Shown: piece after piece, positions 16,005-23,722 of the stretch
Layout: each line of letters opens with the position of its first letter
Numbering within the stretch: position 1 is the first letter of the stretch
NCBI GenBank assembly: GCA_013289985.1
Contig: JABCYW010000059.1
Span: 1 to 32,902, forward strand
Origin: Betaproteobacteria bacterium
GTDB lineage: Bacteria; Pseudomonadota; Gammaproteobacteria; Burkholderiales; Burkholderiaceae_C
Direction: 5' to 3'
Length of the DNA stretch: 32,902 nt
Translations under genes and position numbers: made by a program
The notes under the pieces: model-generated
Databases searched by the model: none
What the model was told of the DNA's origin: nothing
The model's input: only the letters and a program-made list of their open reading frames with translations

Positions 16005-17048
16005 TCAGCGCCAGGCGTCCGCGTCGACGATCGCGACGCCGTTGGTCGCGGCGCTGGCCAGCGCCGCCACGCCCTGCAGCGTGAAGTTGCCGTCCTCGTC
16101 GACCTTGAAGACCGACACGCGCGACGCCCCGGCCGCCGCGTCGACGACCGCGGCGAAGCCGTCGCGGTAGGCGATGTCGGTGGGATTGCCCGTGAACTGG
16201 GCCACCACCGCCGCGTCCTGCACGATCTTCTGGCCGTACACGGCGTAGCGCGACACGCTCTTGCTGGGCGAGTTGGCCGAGAACAGGAACGGGCCGCCGA
16301 GGGCCACCCAGCACGGGGCGTGCTGCGTCACCGACGGCGTCACGGCGAGCACCGTGTCGTTGCGCACCAGGCTGATCTCGTCGGCGTGCGCGATGGTCAC
16401 GTACGCGTCGTCTCCGCGCGTGGCCAGGCCGAACGGCGCGTTCACGTTGGCCGGGATGTTGGCCACGAGCGTGGCGGCACCCGCGATCGCGCCGTCGCCG
16501 GACAGCCGCACGCCCTCGATCGCATTGCTCTTCTCCGACAGGATCAGCTCGTGGCGCAGCACGCCCACCTGCGCGGCGCTGCCGTCCGCGTGCAACAGTT
16601 GCGCGTGGCCGTCGGCCGCCGGCGTCACGCCCCAGGGGCCGGCGCGATGCGACTCGACGCCCGTGCCCGTCAGCACGTAGAGATGGTCGTTGCCGAAGGC
16701 CACGCTGACCGGGCTGCCCAGCGTCTGCACGACGCGCTCGAGCCGGAACAGGCGCCCTCCGTCGTCGCGCTGGAAGATGGACACGTTGGCCGAGCCGAAG
16801 TTGACCACGGCGACGCGGTCTCGGCTGGCCGCGATGCCGCCGGCATTGCCGCCCACGCCGCCCTGTCCTTGCGTGGGAATGCGCCCGAGGATCGCGCCGG
16901 TGGCGTCGAGCACCACCAGCTCGTTGGTCGTGGCATTCGAGGCGGTGAGCACGAGCGGGCCGTGGGTCGCGCCTTCCGCGGAGGCCGCGGTCGCGGCGCC
17001 AAGCAGCAGGACGGCCGTCGCTGCGGCCGTGAGGGTTCGTTGAAGCAT
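16005..17048 (-). CDS. Exported beta-propeller (lactonase-like) protein
   Basis: A 347-residue protein with a signal peptide (residues 1-24, LTAAATAVLLLGAATAASA-E). The mature part is a series of short repeats of the form strand-VLDATG or VSIFQRDDGGRL-strand, for example LVVLDATGAILGRIP, VAVVNFGSANVSIFQ, AFGNDHLYVLTGTG, LFSANSPSKSVSRYAV and ASRVSVFKVDEDGNF. This pattern resembles seven-bladed propellers of the lactonase/carboxymuconate-cyclase group. I see no clear catalytic metal site, so binding or structural roles are equally possible. The start ATG 17048 is supported by AGGAGA eight bases upstream. It follows the nucleoside locus by 190 bases and is probably independent of it. Confidence 0.75.
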   Translation of the reverse strand: MLQRTLTAAATAVLLLGAATAASAEGATHGPLVLTASNATTNELVVLDATGAILGRIPTQGQGGVGGNAGGIAASRDRVAVVNFGSANVSIFQRDDGGRLFRLERVVQTLGSPVSVAFGNDHLYVLTGTGVESHRAGPWGVTPAADGHAQLLHADGSAAQVGVLRHELILSEKSNAIEGVRLSGDGAIAGAATLVANIPANVNAPFGLATRGDDAYVTIAHADEISLVRNDTVLAVTPSVTQHAPCWVALGGPFLFSANSPSKSVSRYAVYGQKIVQDAAVVAQFTGNPTDIAYRDGFAAVVDAAAGASRVSVFKVDEDGNFTLQGVAALASAATNGVAIVDADAWR

Positions 17049-17222
17049 CGTTGTCTCTCCTGGAGGTGAATGAGCGCGCATCCCGGCGGGATCCGCGCAC
17101 CGCGACCGGCTTGGCCGCGGCCTCCATTCGTCGCGCGAGCGTGCGGACTCTTACGCGAAAGCATCGGCTTTACATACGAACGCCCGCGCCCGGGTCTGCC
17201 GCCGCCGCGCGGAAAACCTTGC

Positions 17223-17234
17223 AGCGGGCCCGCT
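17223..17234. other. 12-bp palindrome after the nucleosidase stop
   Basis: AGCGGGCCCGCT is a perfect self-complementary sequence four bases downstream of the stop of the nucleosidase-like gene. It has no loop, so it is a weak terminator candidate. It could be chance in such GC-rich DNA. The rest of 17049-17222 holds the leader of the propeller gene. Confidence 0.2.
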
Positions 17235-17238
17235 CGGC

Positions 17239-18276
17239 TCACTTCCGCCGGCGCCACCCCTCAAGGAAGGCCAGCGTCACCGCCGCCTCGTTGGTCTCTG
17301 CCAGGCCGCTCGCGAACAGCGCCACGGCGTCGGCGTTGAACTCCTCGGCGCCGGCCAGATCGCTGAGGCTGCGGAACGCGATGTAGGGAATGCCGTTCGC
17401 GTAGGCCACGTGGGCCAGCGCGGCCGTCTCCATCTCGAAGGTCTCGGCGTGCAGCTGCTCGAACAGGTACGTGCGGTACTGGGGATTCGCGAGGAAGGCC
17501 GTGCCCGAGACCCCGCGCCCGCCCACGATCACCTGCGGCGTGGTCTTCACGCACAGCGCCGGATCGGGCTCGGTGGCCGGCGGCTTCGTGGCCTTGGGGC
17601 CGCAGCGCGCCAGCGTGGGCCGGATCTCGCGCGCGACGGCCAGCATCGCCGCGTCCACCGGGTAGTCGAAGCGGAACTCGCCGGCCGGCGCGTTGGCCGC
17701 GGTCATCACGAAGTTCTCGCGCATGAACAGGCCCGTGGGCACGGCGCCCGCGGCCGTGGCGAGGCTGAACGGCGGCAGCGGCCGGCCGTCGGCGCTGGCC
17801 AGCTTCAGGCCCAGGCACGACACGTCGGCCGCCTTGCCGCAGGTGGCCGGCAGCACACTGTCGCGGTTCCAGAACACCTCCAGCGGCATGGCCCAGCGGT
17901 CGGGCACGATGACGTCGCCCACGTGGTGCGCGGGATCCACGCCGCCGGCGATGCCCGACATCACCAGGCGCTGCACCCTGAAGTGATCCACCATCAGCTG
18001 CGTGACCATCGTCGAATTGACCATGCTGACGCCGCTGAGCACGATCACCACCGGCACGCCGCGCAGCACGCCGGTGGTGAAGCGGTTGCCGTTGATCGTC
18101 CAGGTGCGCGGCGAGCGCGTCTGGCCCACGAGGATGTCGGCCTCCTGCCCGAAGGCCGAGACGATGCCGATGCGCGGCGTGCATTCGGTGAGGCAGGCGG
18201 GCCGGGCGGCGGCGGGCGCGGCCGTCGCGGTCATGGCGCTCGCGGCGAGCAAGGCGGCGGCGAACAGGTTCTTCAC
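17239..18276 (-). CDS. Periplasmic MTA/SAH-nucleosidase-like enzyme (nucleoside phosphorylase fold)
   Basis: A 345-residue exported protein; residues 1-25 are a signal peptide. Family motifs are present in order: RIGIVSAFGQEADIL with Glu45 (counterpart of the general-acid Glu of Pfs), SGVSMVNSTM, SGIAGGVDPAHHVGDVIV, FEMETAALAHVAY with Glu281/Glu283, and FRSLSDLAG with Asp306. These are the catalytic positions of 5'-methylthioadenosine/S-adenosylhomocysteine nucleosidase. It is about 110 residues longer than Pfs, partly from a cysteine-containing insert around 140-250. Export argues for a scavenging role cutting nucleosides in the periplasm. GTG 18276 follows GGGAG at about six bases. It lies 69 bases after the TonB-dependent receptor gene, behind a terminator-like hairpin. 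Confidence 0.82.
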   Translation of the reverse strand: MKNLFAAALLAASAMTATAAPAAARPACLTECTPRIGIVSAFGQEADILVGQTRSPRTWTINGNRFTTGVLRGVPVVIVLSGVSMVNSTMVTQLMVDHFRVQRLVMSGIAGGVDPAHHVGDVIVPDRWAMPLEVFWNRDSVLPATCGKAADVSCLGLKLASADGRPLPPFSLATAAGAVPTGLFMRENFVMTAANAPAGEFRFDYPVDAAMLAVAREIRPTLARCGPKATKPPATEPDPALCVKTTPQVIVGGRGVSGTAFLANPQYRTYLFEQLHAETFEMETAALAHVAYANGIPYIAFRSLSDLAGAEEFNADAVALFASGLAETNEAAVTLAFLEGWRRRK

Positions 18277-18286
18277 TCGGATCTCC

Positions 18287-18330
18287 CAAAGAAAACGCGG
18301 CCGTGCGGGGCCAGAGTCCCGCACGGCCGC
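18287..18330 (-). terminator. Strong intercistronic terminator/attenuator between receptor and nucleosidase genes
   Basis: On the minus strand a perfect 13-base stem GCGGCCGTGCGGG / CCCGCACGGCCGC with an eight-base loop is followed at once by GTTTTCTTT. It begins 15 bases after the receptor stop, and its T-rich tail runs directly into the ribosome site of the nucleosidase gene. Most receptor transcripts should end here, with read-through feeding the downstream gene at a lower level. Confidence 0.8.
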
Positions 18331-18345
18331 AGGTCGCCCACTATC

Positions 18346-20649
18346 TCAGAACATCGCCTTGAACTGCACGCCGAAGGTGCGCGGGTCGTTGACGAAGCCG
18401 GTGAGGTTGTTGAAGTCGATGGCGCCGGTCACCCGGACCTGGTTGGTGAGATTGCGCACGAAGCCGGCCACCTCGTACTTGCCGTCCTGCCAGTCGTAGC
18501 CGGCGCGCAGGCCGCCGATGGTGAGTTCCTTGCCGGTGAACTCCTTGGACTCGTACAGGAAGAAGTTCACCTTGCTGCGGTACGACCAGTCGGTATAGAC
18601 GAAGGCCTCGCCGTTGCCCACCGGCATGCCATAGCGCGCGGTGAGGTTGAACACGTACTTGGGCGCCTGCGGCAGCGGGTTGCCGTTGATCAGCGCGTGT
18701 CCGCTGGAGTCCAGCGGGTTCGTCACGGTGCAGATCGGAATGAGCGTCGGCGTGGTCTGGAAGTTGCCGCAAGGCGCCACGGCCAGGCCCGGATCCTTGA
18801 TCTTGGTGAAGTTGTAGCTGCCGTTCAGGGTCACGAGCAGCGTGGGCAGCAGGTAGGCGTCCAGGTTGAACTCCACGCCCTGCCCCGTCACTTTCTTCGC
18901 GTTGACCAGGTGCGACGCGTTGGCGTTGCCGCCGACGGCGGTGAGCTGCTGGTCCTTCACGTCGTAGTGGAAGACGTCGGCAGACACGCGCGCCCGGCGG
19001 TCGAAGAGGTCGGCCTTCACGCCGAATTCGTAGGACGTGTTCGTCTCCGGCTTGGCGTCGGTGAGCGCGCCGAAGTCCGATGCCGGGAAGATGCTGGAAG
19101 CGCGGAAGCCGGTCGCGACGCGAGCGTAGACGTTCGCGTTGGGCGTGACGGCGTAGGTGCCGCTCAGGTCCCAGTTGGTGCGCGAATCGCTGGTACCGGC
19201 GCCCAGGCCGTTGCTGGCGTCGACGTGGGTGTCGGTGACCGGGATCGTCTCGAGCGTCTTGCGGTCGCGCGTGTAGCGCACGCCGCCGCGCAGCTTGAAG
19301 TCGGACGTCAGCTGGTAGCCCGCCGAGGCGAACACGGCCCAGGCGTTGTTGACCTGCGTCGCGTCGACCTCGGTAGTGGGGCCGCCGAACAGCGTGTCGT
19401 AGGCCAGGCTGTTGATCTCGTACTTCTCCTTGTAGAGGTAGAGGCCGGCCTGCCACGACAGCGGGCTGGAATCGGAATGCTCGACGCGGAACTCCTGGCT
19501 CAGCTGCGAGTGGCCCTTGAGCGCGTCCGAGGTCTCGTCGGCAAACGGGATGGTGCCCGGGCCCATCGGCGGGTCGTAGGCCGCGCCGTAGCCGCCGTCG
19601 ACGTCGCCGCGACTGAACGCGTGCACGTGTTCCCAGCCGGTGATCGAGTTGATCGTGTAGTCGCCCAGCGTCCAGCGCAGCTTGGCGCTGGCGCCGCTCG
19701 AGTTCAGCGTCTGCTTGTTCTGGCCGTCGAACGACACCTGGTACGGATCGAAGCCGTCCACCAGGTCGTTCGTGCCCGGCTTGATGATGTTGGCGCGGAA
19801 CAGGCGCGCGGTGCCGTGCAGGTCGCGTCCGTGCACGTTGAACAGCGCGCTGAACGTGCCCGAGGGCTTGTAGAGCAGTTGCACGCGCAGCGCGTCGTCG
19901 TTGTAGCCCTCGAGCTTGCCGGTCTGTTCCTTGGGCGCCGTGTTGGTCACCCAGTCGCCGCGGCGCTGCAGCTGCGTCGAGGCGCGGATGGCCCAGTCCG
20001 GACCCAGCGGCATGCCGTAGGCGCCCTCGAGGTTGGTGGTGTTGAAGCTGCCGTAGCTGGCGTTGAAATAGCCGTTGGCGACGCGGCCCGGCGCCACCGA
20101 ATCCACCTTGACGACGCCCGCCGGCGTGTTGCGGCCGAACAGCGTGCCCTGCGGGCCGGCCAGCACCTCCACCTGGTCGGTGTCGAAGATCGGGAAGCCC
20201 TTGAGGATCGGGTTCTCCTGCACGACGTCGTCGTAGATCAGCGAGACCGGCTGCGAGGCGTTGAGGTGGAAGTCGGTGTTTCCGTAGCCGCGGATGTAGA
20301 AGCGCGGGAACGCCCGCCCGAACGACGACTCGATGTTCAGGCTGGGCACGCGGCCCGACAGCGCGCGGATGTCGTCGCCGGACGAATTGAGCACGTCCAG
20401 GGCCTCGCCGCCGATCGTGCTGACCGAGATCGGCACCGACCTGGCATCTTCCGTCACGCGCTGCGCGGTGACGGTCACGGTCTGGAGCTTGCCGGCCTCG
20501 GAGGCCGATGCGGCGCCGGCCGGCGCGGCGGCCTGGCCGTGCGCCGCGGAGGCCGCGAACGCCAGGGCGATGGACAGGGACAGGGGCTTGATGGCGCGCG
20601 AGGGGGCGTGCGAACGAAGCGGCCGGTGAGCCGGATGGCGAGTGGACAT
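18346..20649 (-). CDS. TonB-dependent outer-membrane receptor, probable nucleoside/purine uptake
   Basis: A 767-residue receptor. A signal peptide (to about residue 39, AASAAHG-Q) is followed by a TonB-box-like stretch QTVTVTAQR, a plug domain (about 65-170, with RFYIRGYGNTDFHLN, VSLIYDDVV and TDQVEVLAGPQGTLFGRNTPAGV) and a long beta-barrel ending in phenylalanine (TFGVQFKAMF). It lacks the N-terminal signalling extension of FecA-type receptors. ATG 20649 is preceded by AGGA at eight bases; ATG 20658 is an alternative adding three residues. Its position between two exported nucleosidase-fold proteins suggests purine nucleosides or related compounds as cargo; this is inference. Energy would come from a TonB system such as the one at 27533. 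Confidence 0.9.
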   Translation of the reverse strand: MSTRHPAHRPLRSHAPSRAIKPLSLSIALAFAASAAHGQAAAPAGAASASEAGKLQTVTVTAQRVTEDARSVPISVSTIGGEALDVLNSSGDDIRALSGRVPSLNIESSFGRAFPRFYIRGYGNTDFHLNASQPVSLIYDDVVQENPILKGFPIFDTDQVEVLAGPQGTLFGRNTPAGVVKVDSVAPGRVANGYFNASYGSFNTTNLEGAYGMPLGPDWAIRASTQLQRRGDWVTNTAPKEQTGKLEGYNDDALRVQLLYKPSGTFSALFNVHGRDLHGTARLFRANIIKPGTNDLVDGFDPYQVSFDGQNKQTLNSSGASAKLRWTLGDYTINSITGWEHVHAFSRGDVDGGYGAAYDPPMGPGTIPFADETSDALKGHSQLSQEFRVEHSDSSPLSWQAGLYLYKEKYEINSLAYDTLFGGPTTEVDATQVNNAWAVFASAGYQLTSDFKLRGGVRYTRDRKTLETIPVTDTHVDASNGLGAGTSDSRTNWDLSGTYAVTPNANVYARVATGFRASSIFPASDFGALTDAKPETNTSYEFGVKADLFDRRARVSADVFHYDVKDQQLTAVGGNANASHLVNAKKVTGQGVEFNLDAYLLPTLLVTLNGSYNFTKIKDPGLAVAPCGNFQTTPTLIPICTVTNPLDSSGHALINGNPLPQAPKYVFNLTARYGMPVGNGEAFVYTDWSYRSKVNFFLYESKEFTGKELTIGGLRAGYDWQDGKYEVAGFVRNLTNQVRVTGAIDFNNLTGFVNDPRTFGVQFKAMF

Positions 20650-20795
20650 GGAAGACATCCTGTATTTGTGTGTCTCCGCCGTAAAGCAAGACGAAGGCCA
20701 CGCAAGGCTTCAGGAAAGGCGGCGTTCCGACTTCGCGGCGCGTCTCCGCCCCGCGACCCGCGCGAGTTCGCGATCATGCGAGATACCATATGAGA

Positions 20796-20817
20796 CCCAT
20801 ACGACTTCAGGTATGGG
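20796..20817. promoter_or_regulatory. Inverted repeat upstream of the receptor gene, candidate operator
   Basis: CCCATAC (20796-20802) and GTATGGG (20811-20817) form a perfect seven-base dyad with an eight-base spacer, about 150 bases before the receptor start. A related ACCATA lies just beside it at 20785. No T-run follows in either direction, so an operator is more likely than a terminator. Confidence 0.35.
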
Positions 20818-20966
20818 CCGAGCCCGCGTCGCCGGGCAACATGATGTGCCGACGGCACCCGCCGCGCATCGCGCCGGGGAACATCGCCCGGGCACCCGCT
20901 TTGGTGTATCCGCCCAATCGAGGTGCGTCGCGCCGGCGACGCCGCAAAGAGGACCGACCGGTCGCG

Positions 20967-20993
20967 CGCCGCGCACCGTGGTCGTGCGCGGCG
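20967..20993 (-). terminator. Perfect 10-bp stem-loop 14 bases after the NUP stop, no U-tract
   Basis: CGCCGCGCAC pairs with GTGCGCGGCG around a seven-base loop immediately downstream of the NUP-family gene. It is very stable but lacks a clean T-run, with only CCTCTTT further on. It may separate NUP from receptor expression. Confidence 0.5.
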
Positions 20994-21007
20994 TCCACCC
21001 CCACCCG

Positions 21008-22048
21008 TCAACGGGCCGGCACGCCCTCGCGCCACTGCGCCCAGTGCCCGACGATCTCCGAGACCAGCGGCCACGCCGCCCGGTAGAGGTTGGCGGTGGC
21101 GATGGGAAACCCGCCCGAGGCGGCATTCAGCGATTCCTGGGCGGTCTGGCCGGGATGCGGCCGGTCGAAGTTCGCGCCGGTGCGCAGCACGGCCACGCGG
21201 TGCAGGTCCAGGCGGCCGGCGGCCGCGCCGCGCCGCAGCGATTCGTAGGTCGCGTTGTCCTCCTGCTGCGTCGTGCAGTAGGTGCCCTTGCCGTCGGTGA
21301 GCAGGCGGGTCCACGCCGAGGCGCGCGCGCCCAGCCGATCGCCGTGCCACCAGGTGTCGCCGGCGAGCGTGTCGCATTGCAGGACACCCGGGGCGGCCTG
21401 GGCGGCCGGCTGCGGATACTGCTTGCGGTAGGCCGCCGCGGCGTCGCTGTCGTCCAGGCGCGCCGTTCGCGACAACGCCAGCGCGCGCTGCAGCAGGGCC
21501 TCGTCGAGCTGGAAGACCTCGGTGCCGTACTCCAGCTTGGGCCGGGTGGCCGGATCGGCCGCGCCGATGCCCACGTAGCCGATATCCCAGGATGGCGGCG
21601 CCTCGCGGGCGTCGAATTCCTGCTGCAGGCCGAAATCGACCAGGTAGCGCGCCCAGGCCGCGGCACCCAGCGTGCCGACGTTCGGGTCGATGCCGGCGAT
21701 GCCGGTGACCACGACGTACGCGCGCGACAGGTCGAACTTCGGGCTCAGCACCAGGGCCATCGTGGACGCCGCGGCGTTCGCGTGGCCCATGCCCGTGGTC
21801 ATCACGCACACGCCGCTCGCGGTGCACTTCACGTCGGAGTAGTCGGCCGACAGACCGGGCACGCGCACGGATCGGGTCGGCGGCAACTGCGCCAGCCACG
21901 GGGCGGCCTCCGGACCGAACAGCGTGATGACCAGCACCTTGACGGGAACGGCCGGCGGCGCCTTGGACGCGACGGCGGCCGGCGGCACCGCGGCGATGAG
22001 CAGCGCCGCGGCGGCGGCACGCAGCGAAAGGGAGGTCGGACGGGACAC
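21008..22048 (-). CDS. NUP-family purine nucleoside protein (exported, phosphorylase-like fold)
   Basis: A 346-residue exported protein with a signal peptide (about 1-28). It fits the purine nucleoside permease (NUP) family: KVLVITLFGPEAAPWL, MTTGMGHANAAASTM, VVTGIAGIDPNVGTLGAAAW, WHGDRLGARASAWTRLLTDG, QQEDNATYESL, VLRTGANFDRPHPGQ. It has no membrane helices beyond the signal, so it cannot itself be a permease. GIAGIDPNVGTLG parallels GIAGGVDPAHHVGD of the nucleosidase at 17239, which argues for a nucleoside phosphorylase-type fold and a binding or cleavage role in the periplasm. GTG 22048 is supported by AGGA at seven bases. It is first of the minus-strand nucleoside locus. Confidence 0.82.
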   Translation of the reverse strand: MSRPTSLSLRAAAAALLIAAVPPAAVASKAPPAVPVKVLVITLFGPEAAPWLAQLPPTRSVRVPGLSADYSDVKCTASGVCVMTTGMGHANAAASTMALVLSPKFDLSRAYVVVTGIAGIDPNVGTLGAAAWARYLVDFGLQQEFDAREAPPSWDIGYVGIGAADPATRPKLEYGTEVFQLDEALLQRALALSRTARLDDSDAAAAYRKQYPQPAAQAAPGVLQCDTLAGDTWWHGDRLGARASAWTRLLTDGKGTYCTTQQEDNATYESLRRGAAAGRLDLHRVAVLRTGANFDRPHPGQTAQESLNAASGGFPIATANLYRAAWPLVSEIVGHWAQWREGVPAR

Positions 22049-22148
22049 GGTGAATTCCTGGAAGAGGTAGCGACCGGCATCGTGCGTGCAGGAATCCTGC
22101 CAGGCTTCAGGCCACGCCGCGGCGCTCGCGAATCAGCGGTCGAACTTC

Positions 22149-22227
22149 AAGTAAAACCTTTGATTTGAATCCCAAGCAATTGATTCAACAAGACCGTGCA
22201 AGCCTAGCAGATATCAATGTTTTACTT
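22149..22227. promoter_or_regulatory. AT-rich promoter region of the NUP gene with two inverted repeats
   Basis: The 205-base gap before the NUP gene contains an AT-rich island unusual for this DNA. AAGTAAAAC (22149-22157) is mirrored by GTTTTACTT (22219-22227). Between them TTGAATC (22165-22171) is mirrored by GATTCAA (22182-22188) around ten bases. These look like paired regulator sites with a promoter, but I could not fix unique -35 and -10 boxes. It also contains the 3' end of the GIN gene transcript. Confidence 0.4.
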
Positions 22228-22253
22228 TCAATTCAAGCCGCAAGCCATTGTTT

Positions 22254-22979
22254 TCATTGCTTTTCTCCCCGCGAATCCACTGTCCCGAACCCGGAGATCG
22301 ACTTCGACACCACCGGCTGCCCCCAGTAGTCCACGTGACCGGCTCCGGAAATCTGCACCCGAAGCCTGTCGACCGTCCACAGCGACGCATTGCCCACGCC
22401 GCTGATCGACACGTCGGCCGTGCCGGCGCGCAACTGCTCCGCGACGATCTTGCCCTTGCCCGACACGGACAGGCGCAGATGGTCGACCTGCCCGTTGAGC
22501 TGTCCCTCGCCGGCCCCGGACACCTCGAAGCTGAGCTGGCCCACCTTCAACTGGTCGAGCCGTACCACGCCCATGCCGGCCATGCTGACGGTCAGCTGGT
22601 CGCCGCCGATCGGCCCCGGCGCCAGGACATCGTTGGAGCCCGCGATCGTGAGCCGAACCAGGTGCCGCACCCGCACTTCCACCTGCGCCCCGTCGCCGCC
22701 GCTCCTCCAGAATTTCCAGCCGCCGGGCAGCGCAATCTTCAGGCGGTGTCCGTCCAGGCGCACCTCCACCGCCTCCTGCGCCCGCGCGTCGCCCGGCACG
22801 AACACCTCGTCGCGATCGCCCTGCACCAGCCGAACCTGGCCCGCGCCGTCCACCACGACGCTGTCGAACGGCCCCGGCGCGTAGACCTTGCCTTCGCCCT
22901 GGGCCTGCGGTTGCGCCCACGCCAGCGCGGGCACCAACGCCCCCGCGGCGAGCGCGACGGCCAGAAGATGGCGGCTCAT
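22254..22979 (-). CDS. Exported GIN-domain (DUF2807) protein
   Basis: A 241-residue protein with a signal peptide (1-22, LLAVALAAGALVPALAWA-Q). The mature part is the repetitive beta-strand pattern of the putative auto-transporter adhesin head GIN domain: FDSVVVDGAGQVRLVQGDRDEV, then SVMAGMGVV-like, FEVSGAGEGQLNGQVDHLRLSVSG, VSISGVGNASL, VQISGAGHVDYWG and SISGFGTVDSRG, each carrying a SG-G turn. Such proteins form beta-helical surface or periplasmic domains of uncertain function. Its start overlaps the LytR-type regulator stop by four bases (ATGA), making it the third cistron of a two-component operon and perhaps part of its sensory output. Confidence 0.85.
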   Translation of the reverse strand: MSRHLLAVALAAGALVPALAWAQPQAQGEGKVYAPGPFDSVVVDGAGQVRLVQGDRDEVFVPGDARAQEAVEVRLDGHRLKIALPGGWKFWRSGGDGAQVEVRVRHLVRLTIAGSNDVLAPGPIGGDQLTVSMAGMGVVRLDQLKVGQLSFEVSGAGEGQLNGQVDHLRLSVSGKGKIVAEQLRAGTADVSISGVGNASLWTVDRLRVQISGAGHVDYWGQPVVSKSISGFGTVDSRGEKQ

Positions 22980-23722
22980 ATCGATTGCTCCCTCAGTTTC
23001 CTGGAGACGTCCCGGTTGGCCGTGATCAGCGTGCCGTCGGTCATGCGGGCGACCAGTTGCGAGTTCTCGTCGGGCGTCAGCGACTCCACGAAATCGAGGT
23101 TGACGATGCAGCTGCGGTGCAGCTTGACGAAGCGCGCCGGGTCGAGCCGCTGCTCGAACGCGACGATGGGCAGCCGCACCAGGTAGCTGCGGCCCTTGAC
23201 GGCCAGCGCCGTGTATTTGGTGTCGGAGCGCAGGTGCTCGATGACGTCGACGTTGATCGGGAAGATGCGGCCCTGGTCGCGCACCAGCACGCGCGCAAGG
23301 GGCGCGTTCTCGTTCGCCTGCAGCGCATCGACCGCGCCGGCCAGCGCGGCGCCGGCGTCGCGCCGCACATGCGTGATCGCCTCGACGAAGCGCTCGTGCG
23401 AGAACGGCTTGAGCAGGTAGTCCACGGCATGCAGCTCGAACGCGGCCAGCGCGTGCTCGTCGTAGGCGGTGGTGAAGATGACGGCCGGCGCGTGGTCGTC
23501 GGCGGCCAGCGCCTGCACCACCTGCAGCCCGGTGAGCACGGGCATCTGGATGTCCATGAGCACCAGGTCGGGCTGCAGCGCGCGGATCTGCGCCAGCGCG
23601 CTGGCGCCGTCGCCGCAGGTGGCCACGAGCTGCAGCGACGGCATCTGCGCGACCCAGTCGGCCAGGGCCTCGGCGGCGAGCGGTTCATCCTCGGCGATGA
23701 GGACGCGGGTAGGAGAGGTCAT
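22976..23722 (-). CDS. LytTR-family response regulator (LytR/AlgR type)
   Basis: A 248-residue regulator. The receiver domain (1-120) has AEDEPLA, phospho-acceptor Asp57 in LVLMDIQMP, FTTAYDEHA and the lysine in DYLLKPF. The C-terminal LytTR DNA-binding domain (about 145-248) includes VRDQGRIFPINVDVIEHL, KGRSYLVRLPI, RFVKLHRSCIVNLDFVESL and TDGTLITANRDVSRKL. LytTR proteins bind paired direct repeats near promoters. Its start overlaps the kinase stop by four bases, and its own stop overlaps the GIN gene start by four, so all three are one translational unit. Confidence 0.93.
   Translation of the reverse strand: MTSPTRVLIAEDEPLAAEALADWVAQMPSLQLVATCGDGASALAQIRALQPDLVLMDIQMPVLTGLQVVQALAADDHAPAVIFTTAYDEHALAAFELHAVDYLLKPFSHERFVEAITHVRRDAGAALAGAVDALQANENAPLARVLVRDQGRIFPINVDVIEHLRSDTKYTALAVKGRSYLVRLPIVAFEQRLDPARFVKLHRSCIVNLDFVESLTPDENSQLVARMTDGTLITANRDVSRKLREQSI

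Larger units (their letters stand above)
20650..21007. other. 358-base gap upstream of the receptor gene
   Basis: No convincing gene. Open frames here are GC-driven and lack ribosome sites. The gap holds a perfect stem-loop at the NUP end (20967-20993), a seven-base inverted repeat (20796-20817) and, presumably, the promoter and leader of the receptor gene. I looked for riboswitch-like conserved blocks and saw none I could name. Confidence 0.6.

Noticed and set aside
17410-20793. 1127-codon open frame opposite the nucleosidase and receptor genes
   Set aside because: Low-complexity antisense translation without motif or ribosome site; the opposite strand encodes well-matched proteins.
20807-21126. 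Open frames in the gap before the receptor gene as possible small genes
   Set aside because: No ribosome sites, arginine- and glycine-rich products, and they cross a perfect stem-loop; regulatory DNA fits better.
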